Source of the DNA: Oikopleura dioica
Lineage: Eukaryota > Chordata > Appendicularia > Copelata > Oikopleuridae
Length of the DNA: 64,000 bases
Assembly (NCBI GenBank): GCA_907165135.1
Contig: OU015568.1
Span: 7,386,501-7,450,500, forward strand
Direction of reading: 5' to 3'
The stretch's first letter is position 1. The number at the start of each line of letters is the position of its first letter. The notes beneath the pieces were generated by a model. It did not search any database, was not told the DNA's origin, and saw nothing but the letters and a program-made list of their open reading frames with translations. This document shows positions 1 to 12,400 of the stretch, in pieces. The translations under genes were made by a program, and so were the position numbers.

Positions 1-153
1 TACCAATGCTTGAACTCAAGTGCGAAATTGGTTGATAACTGTATTCTGCACGACGATTTATTGCAGTGATTCTCAAAAATATTTAACGAGTGTCAATAAA
101 AGTCAGTATTTAAAAATCGTAATTTCAATTCAATTTCACTTAGATTCGAAATC

Positions 154-2691
154 ATGAAAGGTAAGATCGAGAAAAAAGGTTTCAAGTCTATCCTTGCTAT
201 TCTAGTGCTTTCGAGTCTTCTCGCCAGCTCCCTGGCTGACATTTATCTCCACTTTCCGCGAGGAAGTAACAATCGTCTCAACGAACAGGTAAGTGTCAAT
301 CAATTTTAAAAAATTGACCAAGAAATAGGGAGGAAACCGCGAAAACGGTAATCGACTTTTCGACTCCCAAAATGGCGGAGGAGGAGGCTACAATGTCGGC
401 GATTTGACTTCGGAAGCTGCCACGACCGTTGAGGGTCAAAGCAAAGCTACTTACTTCCAATCAGGCGAGGAAGCCCCGACCGAACTCGCCATTGAGTGGT
501 TCAGCCAGCACGGGTGCGGTTTGGCTAACAAGAATGATGCCAACTGGATCAACTGCCAGATCGTCATTCAATACATGTGCCAAGACTCTGGTTCTACTCG
601 AATGTCCAATGGTTTTGTTACTACGTCATCGCAGTACACTGAGCCAGCTGCCGACGAAGATCACGACGCCACCCTCGCTCGAAAGGACACGGATTTTGAG
701 GAGGTCCCGGATACGGGCTTCCACGAATCTTGGGAATCATACGATGCATGCTACCGACGAGAGCGCAATCGAGGCCTTTTTATGGCTGATAAGAACCCAG
801 GTCGATCGAAAGGAGCCACGCGAACTCGCCAAAATGCGAACGGTAACAAACGAGGTCTTGAGTGTCCAGAAGAGAGAGACTACTACCCCTACTGGCATCC
901 ATCTGAGTGGACTGACATTGCTGTTCTCACCTCCGAACCGACAAAATGTGAAAACATGGTAGCAAACTCTGGTAACCGAGTTGTCAAGCATGAATGTGTT
1001 CATTTCATCGACGAAAACACCGTTCAAGGCTGGTCCGAAGCAAACCACAAAGAAGCTTGTGACATGGCTGAAGGAACTTGGATTGGCTTTCAATCTTACA
1101 AAGACATCATCGGAGAGGATCAGGTATGAAATAAGAAATATGGCAAACCTGAAACTTGAATAGCTTGAATGCGAGAAGCAAATGATCAAGAACAAAGATG
1201 TTCGATGGGCTGTTCCATACTTGACTGGTCCCGGTCGATACCAAGCTCCGAAGGAAAAATGTCTTGTTCTCCATCCTGAACCAGAATGCATCACCGCTCC
1301 CAACATGCGCACCAACCACAACGGCAACACTGACGAAGGTACTCTTCCCAACTTCAAATGGACACTTCCACATTACGAGGCTCCCGAGTTCACCAAAGAG
1401 TGCGCTCTCCGAATTCGATACAACATTACGACCAACGATTACCCAGATGACTTCTCCACTGATCAAACCGAAACTTATTATTCTTCCCCCGAAATTTGGG
1501 CGAACCCTGTGATCTCATACAAAGGAATTGACCTCGCTCTTGCGATCAATACTGCTCAATTCGGACGTGTCTTCCAGGATCGAACTCATCTTTTCCAGGT
1601 AAAATTTTACCACCTTCCCTCAGCTTATTCAAAATCAAGATTGTTCCCCGACCGGCAAGTATCCCAGATGATCATAAAATTTTCAACGTCGGAGTTCGAG
1701 GTCGACGAGGAAATGCCGCTCAAACTTACCCAGCCATTGAATACGACTTCAGCCCCACAGATCTCGAAATCAACAGTTATGATCTTGTGCACTTCCAATG
1801 GGAAGGCTCAAACACCTCTCCCACTGGCGCTGGTCAAGGTCAGGAAAATACCGATCGAAGCAACATCGTCCCTCTGGTCAAACCGAACACCAACATTCCC
1901 GCCGGATGGATCGAAGATCAGAATCAGAATGATGATCTTCCAGTTGATCACTTTTCTTTTGAAGAAAATGGCGTGCGACGAACATTCTACGTCCGACCAA
2001 CCTATGGCTACAACATGCTTGAGGTTAAAAACGCCTGCAATTCTTTCGATATGGAACTTCCAATGCCGACTAGCGATGCATACAATGAGGCACTCAATAA
2101 GTACTGGTTTAATCCAGAAGGAGTTTGGAAAGGCGATTTCCCTCTTGGCATCAATGGTAAGAAATTATATCAAAAAATTTTCCACAAAATGAATATTCAA
2201 TAGCAAAATGGATCGAGAGTGAAACCGAAGAAGGAATTGTCTACAATCACTTTGACGGAACTAATCCTAAGATGGATTTCTATAATACCATTTACACGCT
2301 TGCTGTCATGAAAGAAAACGGAAAATGGTATAACGCCCGGCATGAGTGGGACTACGGCTGGTTCCCATGCGTCAAAGAGGTCTACGACGTTAAGCTCCCC
2401 GATCCGGAGATGTTCTCTGAATGGCTTTGGACGTCTGGTGATGTCAGCGATCTTACTCACATGGACGACCTCAAGATTCAAATGGCAACCGGCGGTTTCT
2501 ACGGATGCCACCATGAAGGCCGATGCTCCAACCCAGCGGAGAATCCAGTCGAACCGATGAACAACCTCTTGAACAACGCCCCTGCCTACTTCAAAGGAAA
2601 CGTCGTCCGAATGAACAAGGGAATCCACCAGTACATGTGTACCAGGAACGGATCTGAAAATTATATGTATCTCAGTAATATTGAACTATAA
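154..2691 (+). CDS. Secreted DD3-3-like protein, six exons
   Basis: Exons by eye: 154-288, 329-1123, 1164-1598, 1640-2156 and 2204-2691, all with GT-AG introns of 40-47 nt. The start codon at 154 follows a TTCACTTAG acceptor-like site by 10 nt. The N terminus is a signal peptide (hydrophobic run ILAILVLSSLLASSLA) followed at once by DIYLHFPRGSNNRLNE, the diagnostic opening of the Dictyostelium DD3-3 family. Later blocks such as YFQSGEE, the NCQIVIQYMC stretch, VGVRGRRGNAAQTYPA and a Gly/Asp/Arg-rich AGQGQENTDRSN also fit that family. The protein is Cys-rich, about 760 residues, with no membrane segment after the signal, so it is probably extracellular. Biochemical function is unknown. The family name rests on remembered motifs, not a search. 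Confidence 0.8.
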
Positions 2692-2766
2692 ATCGTCAGA
2701 CCTCGAAAAGAAACAACGCGTTCACAAACCGATCTCACAAGGGAACCATCATTGTTCACTAAATTC

Positions 2767-2943
2767 GGGCCAAACCAAAATCAGGAAGTATAAAGATGGG
2801 AAGTGACAAAAAAGGAAGTGATACTTTTGGAATGGGTTTTCATTGGCCGGTAGGCCAAATGCAGCGATCTTATTGGTCTTCAGAAAATGCATTTCCTTTT
2901 TTGTCGCTTCCTATCTTTATACTTCCTGATTTTAGTTTGTGCC
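2767..2943. mobile_element. 177-bp inverted-repeat MITE downstream of the DD3-3-like gene
   Basis: The two ends are reverse complements: the left arm has AAAATCAGGAAGTATAAAGA followed by a GACAAAAAAGGAA block, and the right arm repeats both inverted with few mismatches. The element is flanked by the direct repeat CTAAATTC at 2759-2766 and 2944-2951. An 8-bp target duplication suits a hAT-like non-autonomous element. There is no transposase; the open frame across it (2796-3023) is palindrome-derived. Confidence 0.75.
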
Positions 2944-2951
2944 CTAAATTC

Positions 2952-3440
2952 AAGCTCTCTGACTTTCTGAAGAGTAATACAATATTTCTTTCCCTCAAAT
3001 GGTTTTCATTCTTCGTCTTTTAAAATTTACTGAAGGGTCTCTTATTTGAAGATTTAATGAAGATTTATTCTTAAAAAAATCATAAAATTGCCGAATAACA
3101 ATAGTAATCAATCAAATTAATTCTTAGAGAGTTTGCTTTTTGAAACTAAATCCTTTCTTTTATTAAGATTTTTCTCTGAAATGAAAGCTATAATATGTTT
3201 TATTGTGGTGACACTATTGTGATGTCTTTATTTTGGCGTGTGCTTCCGATGATGAATAGACATATATTTGAGTGTTAGAAACATAATTACGCTTATGTCG
3301 TCATACAATGAAGTCTTTTTAACGACTCTGGCATGGCTTAGCTCACTAAGCCCTACAGCAGTGAAGTAAAAATTCTTGATTATAAGGAAGTTGTTGTCTC
3401 TTTTACACCCCGATGCCGCAAACAGAAAAGAGATAATTGT
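2952..3440. other. Intergenic spacer
   Basis: AT-rich sequence between the DD3-3-like gene and the adhesion GPCR. I see no coding exon, RNA gene or clear repeat. It presumably holds the GPCR promoter. Confidence 0.4.
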
Positions 3441-6400
3441 ATGAAGATGAAGAGAAAAATACTGATTTTAATATTATTAACGAGTTTATTGGATTTTGGG
3501 AATGCTTATAAATTTACTGGGGGCGACAGTTGTATTGATAACGACAAGCAATGCGACTTTTTAGGAAAGGTTTTTGGCAGTTTTATTTTTGATTATGTTT
3601 TGACGAAGAAAAAGGTAAAACCGAACGAAAGAACAAATTTCATTAAAAGACAGTTGCACTTCTTCAAACTGCAAAAGTGAGATCAACAAAGAACGAGTCT
3701 GGTTCTACGGACATGAGTTCAATACAAATAAGGTCTTTGTCCATGCAAATGGGCACACGACATTCGGAGACGAAGAGATCGACTTCGGAACAAAATCATC
3801 ATTCGGTCAAGCTACTATGAGATCTTATGGATCACGTGGATTTCCTTATGTAAACCTCCCTTACTTCAAGTGCTTCAGTGATGAAATGATAGAGATAATT
3901 GAGTACGAGTTTTATTGGACCTTATCAGACGATTGCCGACACGAAGCTCAAGAAGTTCAGGAAATTATCGACGAATACTTTGATGAAGAAGAATGCAAAA
4001 CATATTTCGAAGTTATCTGGAAAACTTGTGTACGCGAAGATAGGAACGGGCTTATTCATCTAATAAAAAAGTAATGAATTTTAATTTATCAGTGTTTTGA
4101 AATGGAGATTTTCAAGCCGTAAAAAGCACAATTCACGATGACTTCTCATCAATTATCGTTTCATCTACGGATTATACGCTCATCATCAATCATTATGAAA
4201 ACCTCTCAGAAATCAACGCGGAGGTCCTTGTTGTTGGCGTTGCAGGAGGCGAGTTCACAAAATCTTGGTTTAGCTTCGACATCAACCAGACAGAGAATGC
4301 AGATCACAAGGCGACGCTATTTCTCGGAAGCTTGCAGAAGTCATCAAATATGGTTGGGGAAAGAAAGGGCTACTGGGCCTGGTCTTCCGAACAGCAGGAA
4401 GAACAAGAAACGCCAAGTAAGACCTGTCCAAAAGATGGACCCTGGGAGCCAAAAGACATGCACAATCGATCGTACATCAACTTGCAGTTTAAAAATGCAC
4501 CGACTTCCGTCAATACTCTGGCAATTCGAGCGTCGTCCGGGCCTGCGCGATTGATCCGAATGGCAGGGCAGTTTGGACGGAACCTTATTTTGATGAGTGC
4601 CTTGTTGGCGACCTCGGAAATATGACCAGTGTTAGCTCAAAACAAGCGACGCAGTTACTCAATGCCATTGCAGAGCGATTCGGATCTCTTGACAATCTAA
4701 AACCTGAAGATGCGCAACAACTTATTGACGAAGTTGAAGACATCATGGATAAAATCGATGTCTCTGAGGAAAAATTCGATCTCGTTCTACCGAACTTGCT
4801 GATTTCCGTTGATCTGATGTCTAGATACGTGACTTTTGGTGATACATCGATCGTAACAAGATCGACTTTACCAGACTCTACTTTCAAATGCGGTCTTGCA
4901 GAGGAAGCAAGGCTTGATTTAGGATCAAAATCACTTATCCCACAGCTTAATTCTATTGCAGAAAACAGAGTCAAATGCGCTATTTTTGCAAATGCTTCAA
5001 TTTTTGCTACAAATGCCAGTCAAACGACAACAGGAGAAGCCATTTCTTTCTCAATTGGCGATTACAAGATTGAAGACTTGAACCGAGACGACAGAATTCA
5101 GCTTGTGTTCTCTAGAGATTCCACAAGAAGGGGAGCTAACCGAAATTGGGACACCTGCAATTACTGGGACATAGAAGCGCAAGAATGGACTGATAGCGGA
5201 TGCATCAAGGATGTGAGACAATCAACTAAAGGAAGGGTCAAAATCGATAGTTTTATCAATAAAACTTTCATCAAAAATTGACCATGAAAAGACAAAACCG
5301 TTTGCAAATGTAACCACTTCACCAATTTTGCTGCTCTGTACACACCATTCCGCGATGAAGACTCAATTCCAGAGGCTCATAATCTGAATATGACTACTTA
5401 CATCGTTTCCGCCTTGTCTATCGCTTGTCTTTTGGCTACTTTAGGAATTCACCTGTGGTTTGAAAAGTTGAGATCAAACGCGCAAAAGAGAATTTTGATC
5501 AGTCTCTGTTTCGCACTTCTTGGTCGTGATGCTTGTATTCTAGCCATAGGATTCTCAGGCAAGAGAAATTCTTTATGTGAAAGTTTGTTTACATTAAATT
5601 TCAAGGAACTGGCCTAGCCAGCTGCGAGTGCAAAGATGCATATTTCAAAGCATACGCGGGGAATGATACAGAGAGCTCATGCGGATTGATCGAAAAAAGA
5701 AATGATACGATTGGAGACTCCATCGGAGATGTTGTTGAAGCTTATAGAATTGGTGACGACGGTAAGAATAATGAAGGGATCCTAGCTTCTGCTGAATCTC
5801 CCACTTCTAGCGTAGTTTGCCTGCTCTCTATATCTGGACGAGTGAAGAAAACGAGTAAAGTATCTTTGACGTCTGTATTTCGAGCTGGAGTAAAATAGAG
5901 GTTAATTCACGAACTGCGTGAATTACCGAATGGAGAGAAATACACGGCGGCGACCGAGCAAAGCTCGATCTAGATAAGCAAGTGACCTTAGGGGACGAGG
6001 GAGTCTAACGAATCTAAGATCCCAATACCCCCCATGAGACTGAAACGTCCTCTAAGGCCAAAGTGTGTGATTTTTGCAGGAGTATAAGCGTAAGATGAGT
6101 AACATGGCAGGTTCGAAACGTCGAGGCAGTCTGATTCGCGTTAAAAAACCCTTTTTTGGGAAAAAGCTTGAATCAGATGCGAAGTTTTCGTGATGTCCGA
6201 GCGGTGATGACATGAAGGAGTAGCTGCACATGTAGAAGAACTCAAAATACGTCGGCGACGGTAAACTGTGATAATTTCCGTACCTTTTCAGGCCCCGGTC
6301 GATGAATAGGGGACCTGAGTGGGGCAGTACTTGCGCTTAGTCGTATGACTGACCCGAGTTTGTGCCGATGTTTAGAGGTTCGACGGGCCTCGTTTCACGG

Positions 6401-9400
6401 TGTGCTCGTTTTGTATGTTTCGGGAGATGAGCTGCTCCAACTTCGGTTAAAGTCGCATTCGGATCGGCGCCGGCTGAGTATTGACGATCTGGTGAAGACT
6501 TTGGACGGGTTCTTTTCTTGCTGTTTTCAGTTGCTGAGCCCTCAACTACTGTTGAATTTTGTTTATCGACTGACATATGGCTATTGTCGGGCGCAGCAAC
6601 CTCCGAAATCACTGTAGCATCAGCTGACATGTCCTCGGCAGTTTCATAAAGAGTACCACCAGAGTACCAGCGATCTGACGGCTCGGCTGGAGCTACCGAC
6701 GAGTCCAAAATAGATGTAGCGGTTGTATCTCCCAGATTTTCCATGTCCAATCGGCGTCTACTTTCCAAAATAGGTGATAGAGATGATCTTGGCGGTTTTT
6801 CCATAGCAACCATCGGAGTCGACGCGACCTGAGAAGATTTCCTCCCCCCATGCGACTTCGACCCGGACTTTTCCATCGGTTTGGAAGTAGGAACAGGCGA
6901 TTTTTGTGGGACTTTCGACTTAACGATTTCGGTTAAATGTGGGAATACGTACTCGGCCTCGTAGTAATCAATCCAGCGTAAGTCGTGATTTCGTTCTGCG
7001 GCGTGAACCACGTGTTCTCGATGGATGAAATCACGTTGTCCTTTTTTATCTTCGACCATGACGACCCAGTCGTTGCTCGAAACGGCTTTCAGGGGACCTA
7101 CCCAGCGTTCCTTCTTGCTTTTAGCGTCGGTCAGGTTTTCTCGCTTAATGTACACGACAGCGCCAGCGGGGATTGGTCTCGGCTTAGGCTCGTTTTTCAG
7201 CCTGTGCTCCATGGCTCGGTCAGCAGCTTCCATCGCAGTTTTCACAATGGCTTCCGCCGATTTCGCTAAAGCTCCAACATTGAGACCAAACACCTGAGGT
7301 GTTTCCGCTGTCATTTCTGCGCCAGTAGAGTGGGTGAAAGTACTTTTTCGGCCAAACCAAACTTCTCGCGGTGAAATTTTCGTGCTTTTGTTTTTCACAC
7401 TATTGAGCGCGCGCATCACGTGGGGAACGCAGTCGGCCCAAGTTTTTCGACCGGAAGATGAGTTGACCATGCAGAATAGACTGTTTTTGATAGTCCGATT
7501 CGCTCTTTCTGCGAAAGCGTTTGATTGAGGGTGAAATGCGGTACTTATTGTATGTTTTATCTGGTTAAGCTTACACATTTCGTCAATCACGCTTGCGCAG
7601 AAGTGGGTACCTCTGTCACTGTGTAGATGTTTCGGCAAGAAATCCATGGGAAGGAAGACCTTGTAGATGAGCGCTTTTGCAGCGCAGATAGCAGTGTCGG
7701 ACCGCGTCGGAATGCACCAAGTGTAGCGAGAGAAAGTGTCCGCCACCACCAAATAATACTTGAATCCGCCAGCGGGAGGCATACAAGCGAAATCGATCTG
7801 AATCGATTCGCCAGCTGTTTTTCCACGACGAAGGGTTCCAAGTGGCGGTTTGGTACGAGTTCCAGCAGATCCTTTTCTGCGTAGGCAAGGGACGCAGCTG
7901 TGGACGTAGTTAGAAACATCGTCTTGAAATGAAGGCCACCAAACGTCCTCTAATCGCTCTAAAGTCCGCGGCTCGCCCAGATGACCGGACAAGTCGTGAG
8001 CTAGAAAGAGAAAGTGACTTTTTACCGCTTCCGGTACCACCGCCCGCGCGCCAGATTTGAATTGACACATCAAGCACCCGGTAGTGTTATCCAGGAACAG
8101 AGCTTTTTCCATCTTGAGTAGAGACGATTGTCGGTGGTCGGAGTCCTTCACCAGCGATTTTATGTCCAGTGGCTCCTTACCAGATTCCAGAAAAGTGATG
8201 ATTGCACTCAGAGCAGAGTCCTCCCTTTGATAGTCCAGAATGTTATTATAATTCGCTGACACCAACGGAATCTCCATTGGCGCCGCGATAGCCTTGACGT
8301 TTACCTTATGTATCTTCACCTCTGATAAAGTGATTTTCTCCGGAAACTGATTTTCGTTCCAGAAAGGGACGAAGACACGTACTGGTGAATTCTTGTCGAT
8401 TTCGTACTCGCGACCAACGGGAAACTCAGAGTCGTATCCAAGTGATTTGTCGTCCTCGCCAGGTCTGCGGCTCATAAAATCGGCGAATTGATTTTCTGAT
8501 CCCTTGATGTAGACAATGTGAAAATCGAATTCTTCCAATCGGCTTTGCCATCGGCTTATTTTAGAATTCTTGAACTTCTTTTTGTGTAGGAAGATCAAAG
8601 ATCTGTGGTCTGTGTGAATCTGAAAGAATCTACCTTTCAGGAGCTTTTCCAGTCGCTCGCAGCACCAGACAATGCTAAACATTTCCTTTTCTGAAGTGTT
8701 CCATTTTCTTTCAGCTTTGTTGAAGGTGTGGGAAATCGCGCTTACTAGGTGCACTCTCCCGCCATACTCTTGTAGCAGAACACCACCCGCTGCGTACAGG
8801 CTCGCGTCTGTGTAGAGGTGAAAAGACTCGTCAAAGTTAGGAAAGCTTATGACAGGAGTCTCGGAGAGTCGTCGTTGAATTTCCTTGAGCGCCAAATCCG
8901 CTTCTTTGGTCCACTTGAAACAATTTGTTTCGTTCGCCGAATTTCGAACATCGTTTATGGGTTTCATTCTGCTCGAGAAGCAACCGGATGAAATAGCTTC
9001 GCCCATTTTTGTTTCTAGAAAACCTCGGATCCAATTCAATGACCCGATTAATGAAGCTAACTCCTTTTGGGAGCGTGGGGGTTTCATCTGACGAAGGGCG
9101 GAGACTTGCGCAGGGTCCGGTTTGATTCCTTCTTCGTTGATGATTCGGCCCAAAAAGTGAGCTTCTGATTGTAGGAAAGAGCACTTTTCGCCCTTGAGTT
9201 TAGCGTTAAACTTGCGGAGCGCGATGAATAGGTTTCGGAGAGTGTTGTAATAGCAGCTGAAAGACTTCCCAAAACATACTATGTCATCGATATAAGAAAG
9301 CATCTTCTTCCTGGTGGGGCTTGAGTCGAGAATCGTGTTTACGACGCGCGAGAATATATTCCCCGAGCATCGATAACCGAAAGGTAATCTGCAGAAGGCG

Positions 9401-12400
9401 TAAGATTTCCCACCCCACTGGAAGGAAGTCTTATACCTATCGCTTTTCTTAATAGGGCACTGCCAATATCCGCTCCGCAAATCAACTGTGGCGAAATACT
9501 TGTTGCCCGGTCCAATGTTCGCGATCGTATCCTCCATGCTCGGAAGATGATATGGGTCGGATTTGTCGGAGAGGCATTTGTTCAAGCTGTTCTTGTAGTT
9601 GATGCAGAAGCGCATTTCCCCAGATTTCTTAGGGATTGGCAGAACGGGGCTATTAAACCCTTTCTGGTCCTTGATCTCTTCTATTATTTTCGTATCGAGC
9701 AGTTCGGAGATGTGATCAGTGACCTGGCCATGAAAAGCTTGCGGAATAGGGTGTTGACTGATGTTTCGACTCGTACCATCAGTCGGGATTTCGATCTCGA
9801 ATGGGAATTCACCCATTTTTTGACCGTCGCAGCCGAATCTGTCGTCGAAATCCAAACACAGCTCGGCGACCACCTTCTTTTGCCCCGGGTCGGCGTTTGC
9901 TGGTAGGGTAATTCCGAGTTTTTGCTTCGCTAGCTGAATGGGGCACCTGGCTGCGTTCTTGTTAGGTGCGTCCAGCTTTGGGACTTTTGGTGGCGGTTGA
10001 GTGCGGGATCGATCGCTATCCTTGACCGCTGATCTAGTAGTCAAGTATTTCTTGATTTTGGTCCGCTTCACTCCGTCCAGCTTCACCACTTGAGTCTCAG
10101 TTTGTGTGAAGGCTTCGTTGTAGCAAAATGAGAGAGTACGATTCTTATTGTCGACTGTGAAGCTGTCCGTCATCGCATTCTCTAGTATATCGCGGCCCAG
10201 TAGACTTGGGTATTTACTGCCTGGCATAATGGTGAGATTCAGGGAGAATGCAGGGCCACCATTGAATGATAAGCGGCAGGGAAGGATACCCATCGGCTGC
10301 TCGGCGGGAATATTTGGGCTGAAACCGGTGACCTTGAAGGGACAGGGCTTCAGCATCTGGAGAAATTCGTCGGGAACGTAAGCAGCGGACAGACAGGAGG
10401 ACTCGGCTCCGCTGTCGACTTCCATCGATACGTCAAAACTTTTAGAGCCCGTAATGATGGTAGCCGAAGCGAAATAAGCCTTTCCTGGTCGCTTCTTCTT
10501 CACTGTGTAAAAGTGAACGTCGAATGGTTGGAAATCTTCAACGTTCTTAGTCGTATTTATCTTCTTGGATTCTGGTTGTTTATCGTCTTTCCCATCCTTA
10601 GAATCGTTGCTGGCGCGCTTAGCATTCTTCTTCTTTTGTTCTTATTTCTGTTGAAGTGCTGGGAGACGGTCGCGCTGTCAACTCGATTCTGTCTTGTGGA
10701 TTGGGCGAGACGGCAGAGTTCGTTGATATCGTAAACTTTTGATAGGCTTGGAAGGATTGCGTTGAAAACGTCTGGTTCTTCTTTCCTAAGATTCAAGTAC
10801 AGCATCATCGTCGAGAATATGTCAAATATTTCATCGACCCCGGCGTCGGCTGACTTCTCTTGTCGGTAAGAGTTCAAAGTCGCTTGCTTCGCCTCGTTCA
10901 TCTTTTGCAAGACGTTGGCGGTGTAGTGTGCAAACGGCTTCGAATGGTCGTATTCGACGTCGAAAACTTCGCTTAGCTTCAGTAAGTAGTGACTCTTCGC
11001 GGCGAATGATTTCTCTAGCAGCGCCTTGGCCGATTTCCAGTCTTGACAATTCAGAAATTCGGTTCCAAGTGAGCGTTCGATGTTCAAGTCGAAGTGGCTG
11101 TACACTGCTGCGATGAAAGGCTGTTCACGTGAAGGTCTGTCGCGGACGTAGGCGCGGTGATAAATGTCGGCTCTGCCCAAGAAGGTGTTGAAAGATGTGT
11201 TGCATGCGGCGTCCAGCTTCGGCAAGTCTTGGACGTGACGAGACCAGGTAGTGGCCACCCATGCTTCTTCTCTCATTGTCGCATTCGTAGAGTCTTTTCC
11301 TTGATCGAGCTCGCAGGTAAGAAGCGTTGTACTGAGCTGTTCTAATTTTACTCTGCTTTCTGTGATCAAGGGCTCTAGGCTTGGCTTTAGTGATTCGTCA
11401 TTTCGCACTTGTTCTTCGAGGTAGTTTACTCGATCGTTTATGCTTCTTATTTCGGTGACGGTTTCTAGCAGTGATTTGTTCGCCGCCATAGCTCGAAATA
11501 TATCGGCAGTAAGGGTTTATGGGCCTTGGATTACCTTTCAGGCCCTCAGAAAATACTGCGACTAAAAGTCGCAATATGATGAGCTGAGGTGCCTTTTTGC
11601 GCAAACGCCCGACGATTTCTCTGTCCAGCGATTGTCGAAATTTCAAGGTCTGGTCCAAGGGTCGATTCTTCGTAAACTTCTCTCGATTTTTGGTGAAAAG
11701 TGGCGAAAGAATTATGTTTTTCTCAGTATTTTAGGTTTTCCCCGGCGTGCGTGCGTGGTTGCGTGGGCGCGACTTTCGGCGCGTGGGTCGTGGTGGCGCT
11801 CGTGCGGTGGCGCTCGCTCGGGGTGGTGTTGGTGTGGTGCGGCGCGGAAAATTCTCTGAGTGGAGTTTCTCCGGCGGCGCGGTGGCGGTTGGTGATTCGG
11901 TTCCCCTCGACTCCGCTGACGGCCAATCAGCGTCCAAGTTGCGAAACTTCGGTTGTCGATGGCGGAAAATTTACCTTTTCTCCAACGGGACTACTCTGAT
12001 ACCACTGAAGGGATCCTAGCTTCTGCTGAATCTCCCACTTCTAGCGTAGTTTGCCTGCTCTCTATATCTGGACGAGTGAAGAAAACGAGTAAAGTATCTT
12101 TGACGTCTGTATTTCGAGCTGGAGTAAAATAGAGGTTAATTCACGAACTGCGTGAATTACCGAATGGAGAGAAATACACGGCGGCGACCGAGCAAAGCTC
12201 GATCTAGATAAGCAAGTGACCTTAGGGGACGAGGGAGTCTAACGAATCTAAGATCCCAATAATAAAAAGAAGGGTGGCTATAAATATTCTCCGCTAGAAT
12301 GGATGAAACTGCGCTATGAGATGAACTATTGTCCTCAACTGGTCACTGCCGCCGCCTTTGCTCAATATTTCATCACCGCCGTATTTTTCTGGATGGCGTG

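Larger units (their letters stand above)
5772..12261 (-). mobile_element. Full-length Ty3/gypsy-type LTR retrotransposon, recent insertion
   Basis: Two 256-bp LTRs, identical by eye, bound an internal region with gag and pol on the minus strand. The host flanks are ...AATAA before the left LTR and (A)ATAA after the right one, giving a 4-5 bp target duplication; its exact edge is ambiguous because the flank reads AATAATAA. Reading on the minus strand the order is 5' LTR, PBS, leader, gag, pol (PR-RT-RNase H-IN), polypurine tract, 3' LTR. Integrase after RNase H marks the Ty3/gypsy order. No envelope-like frame lies between pol and the 3' LTR. Identical LTRs and long open frames suggest a young, possibly still competent copy. 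It lies antisense within the adhesion GPCR gene. Confidence 0.95.

Noticed and set aside
6028-6336. Possible env gene between pol and the 3' LTR
   Set aside because: Only about 300 bp, with no open frame having a signal or membrane segment on the element strand.
11723-12019. Several overlapping frames on both strands in GC-rich DNA
   Set aside because: They come from the strand-asymmetric leader of the retroelement and lack any domain.
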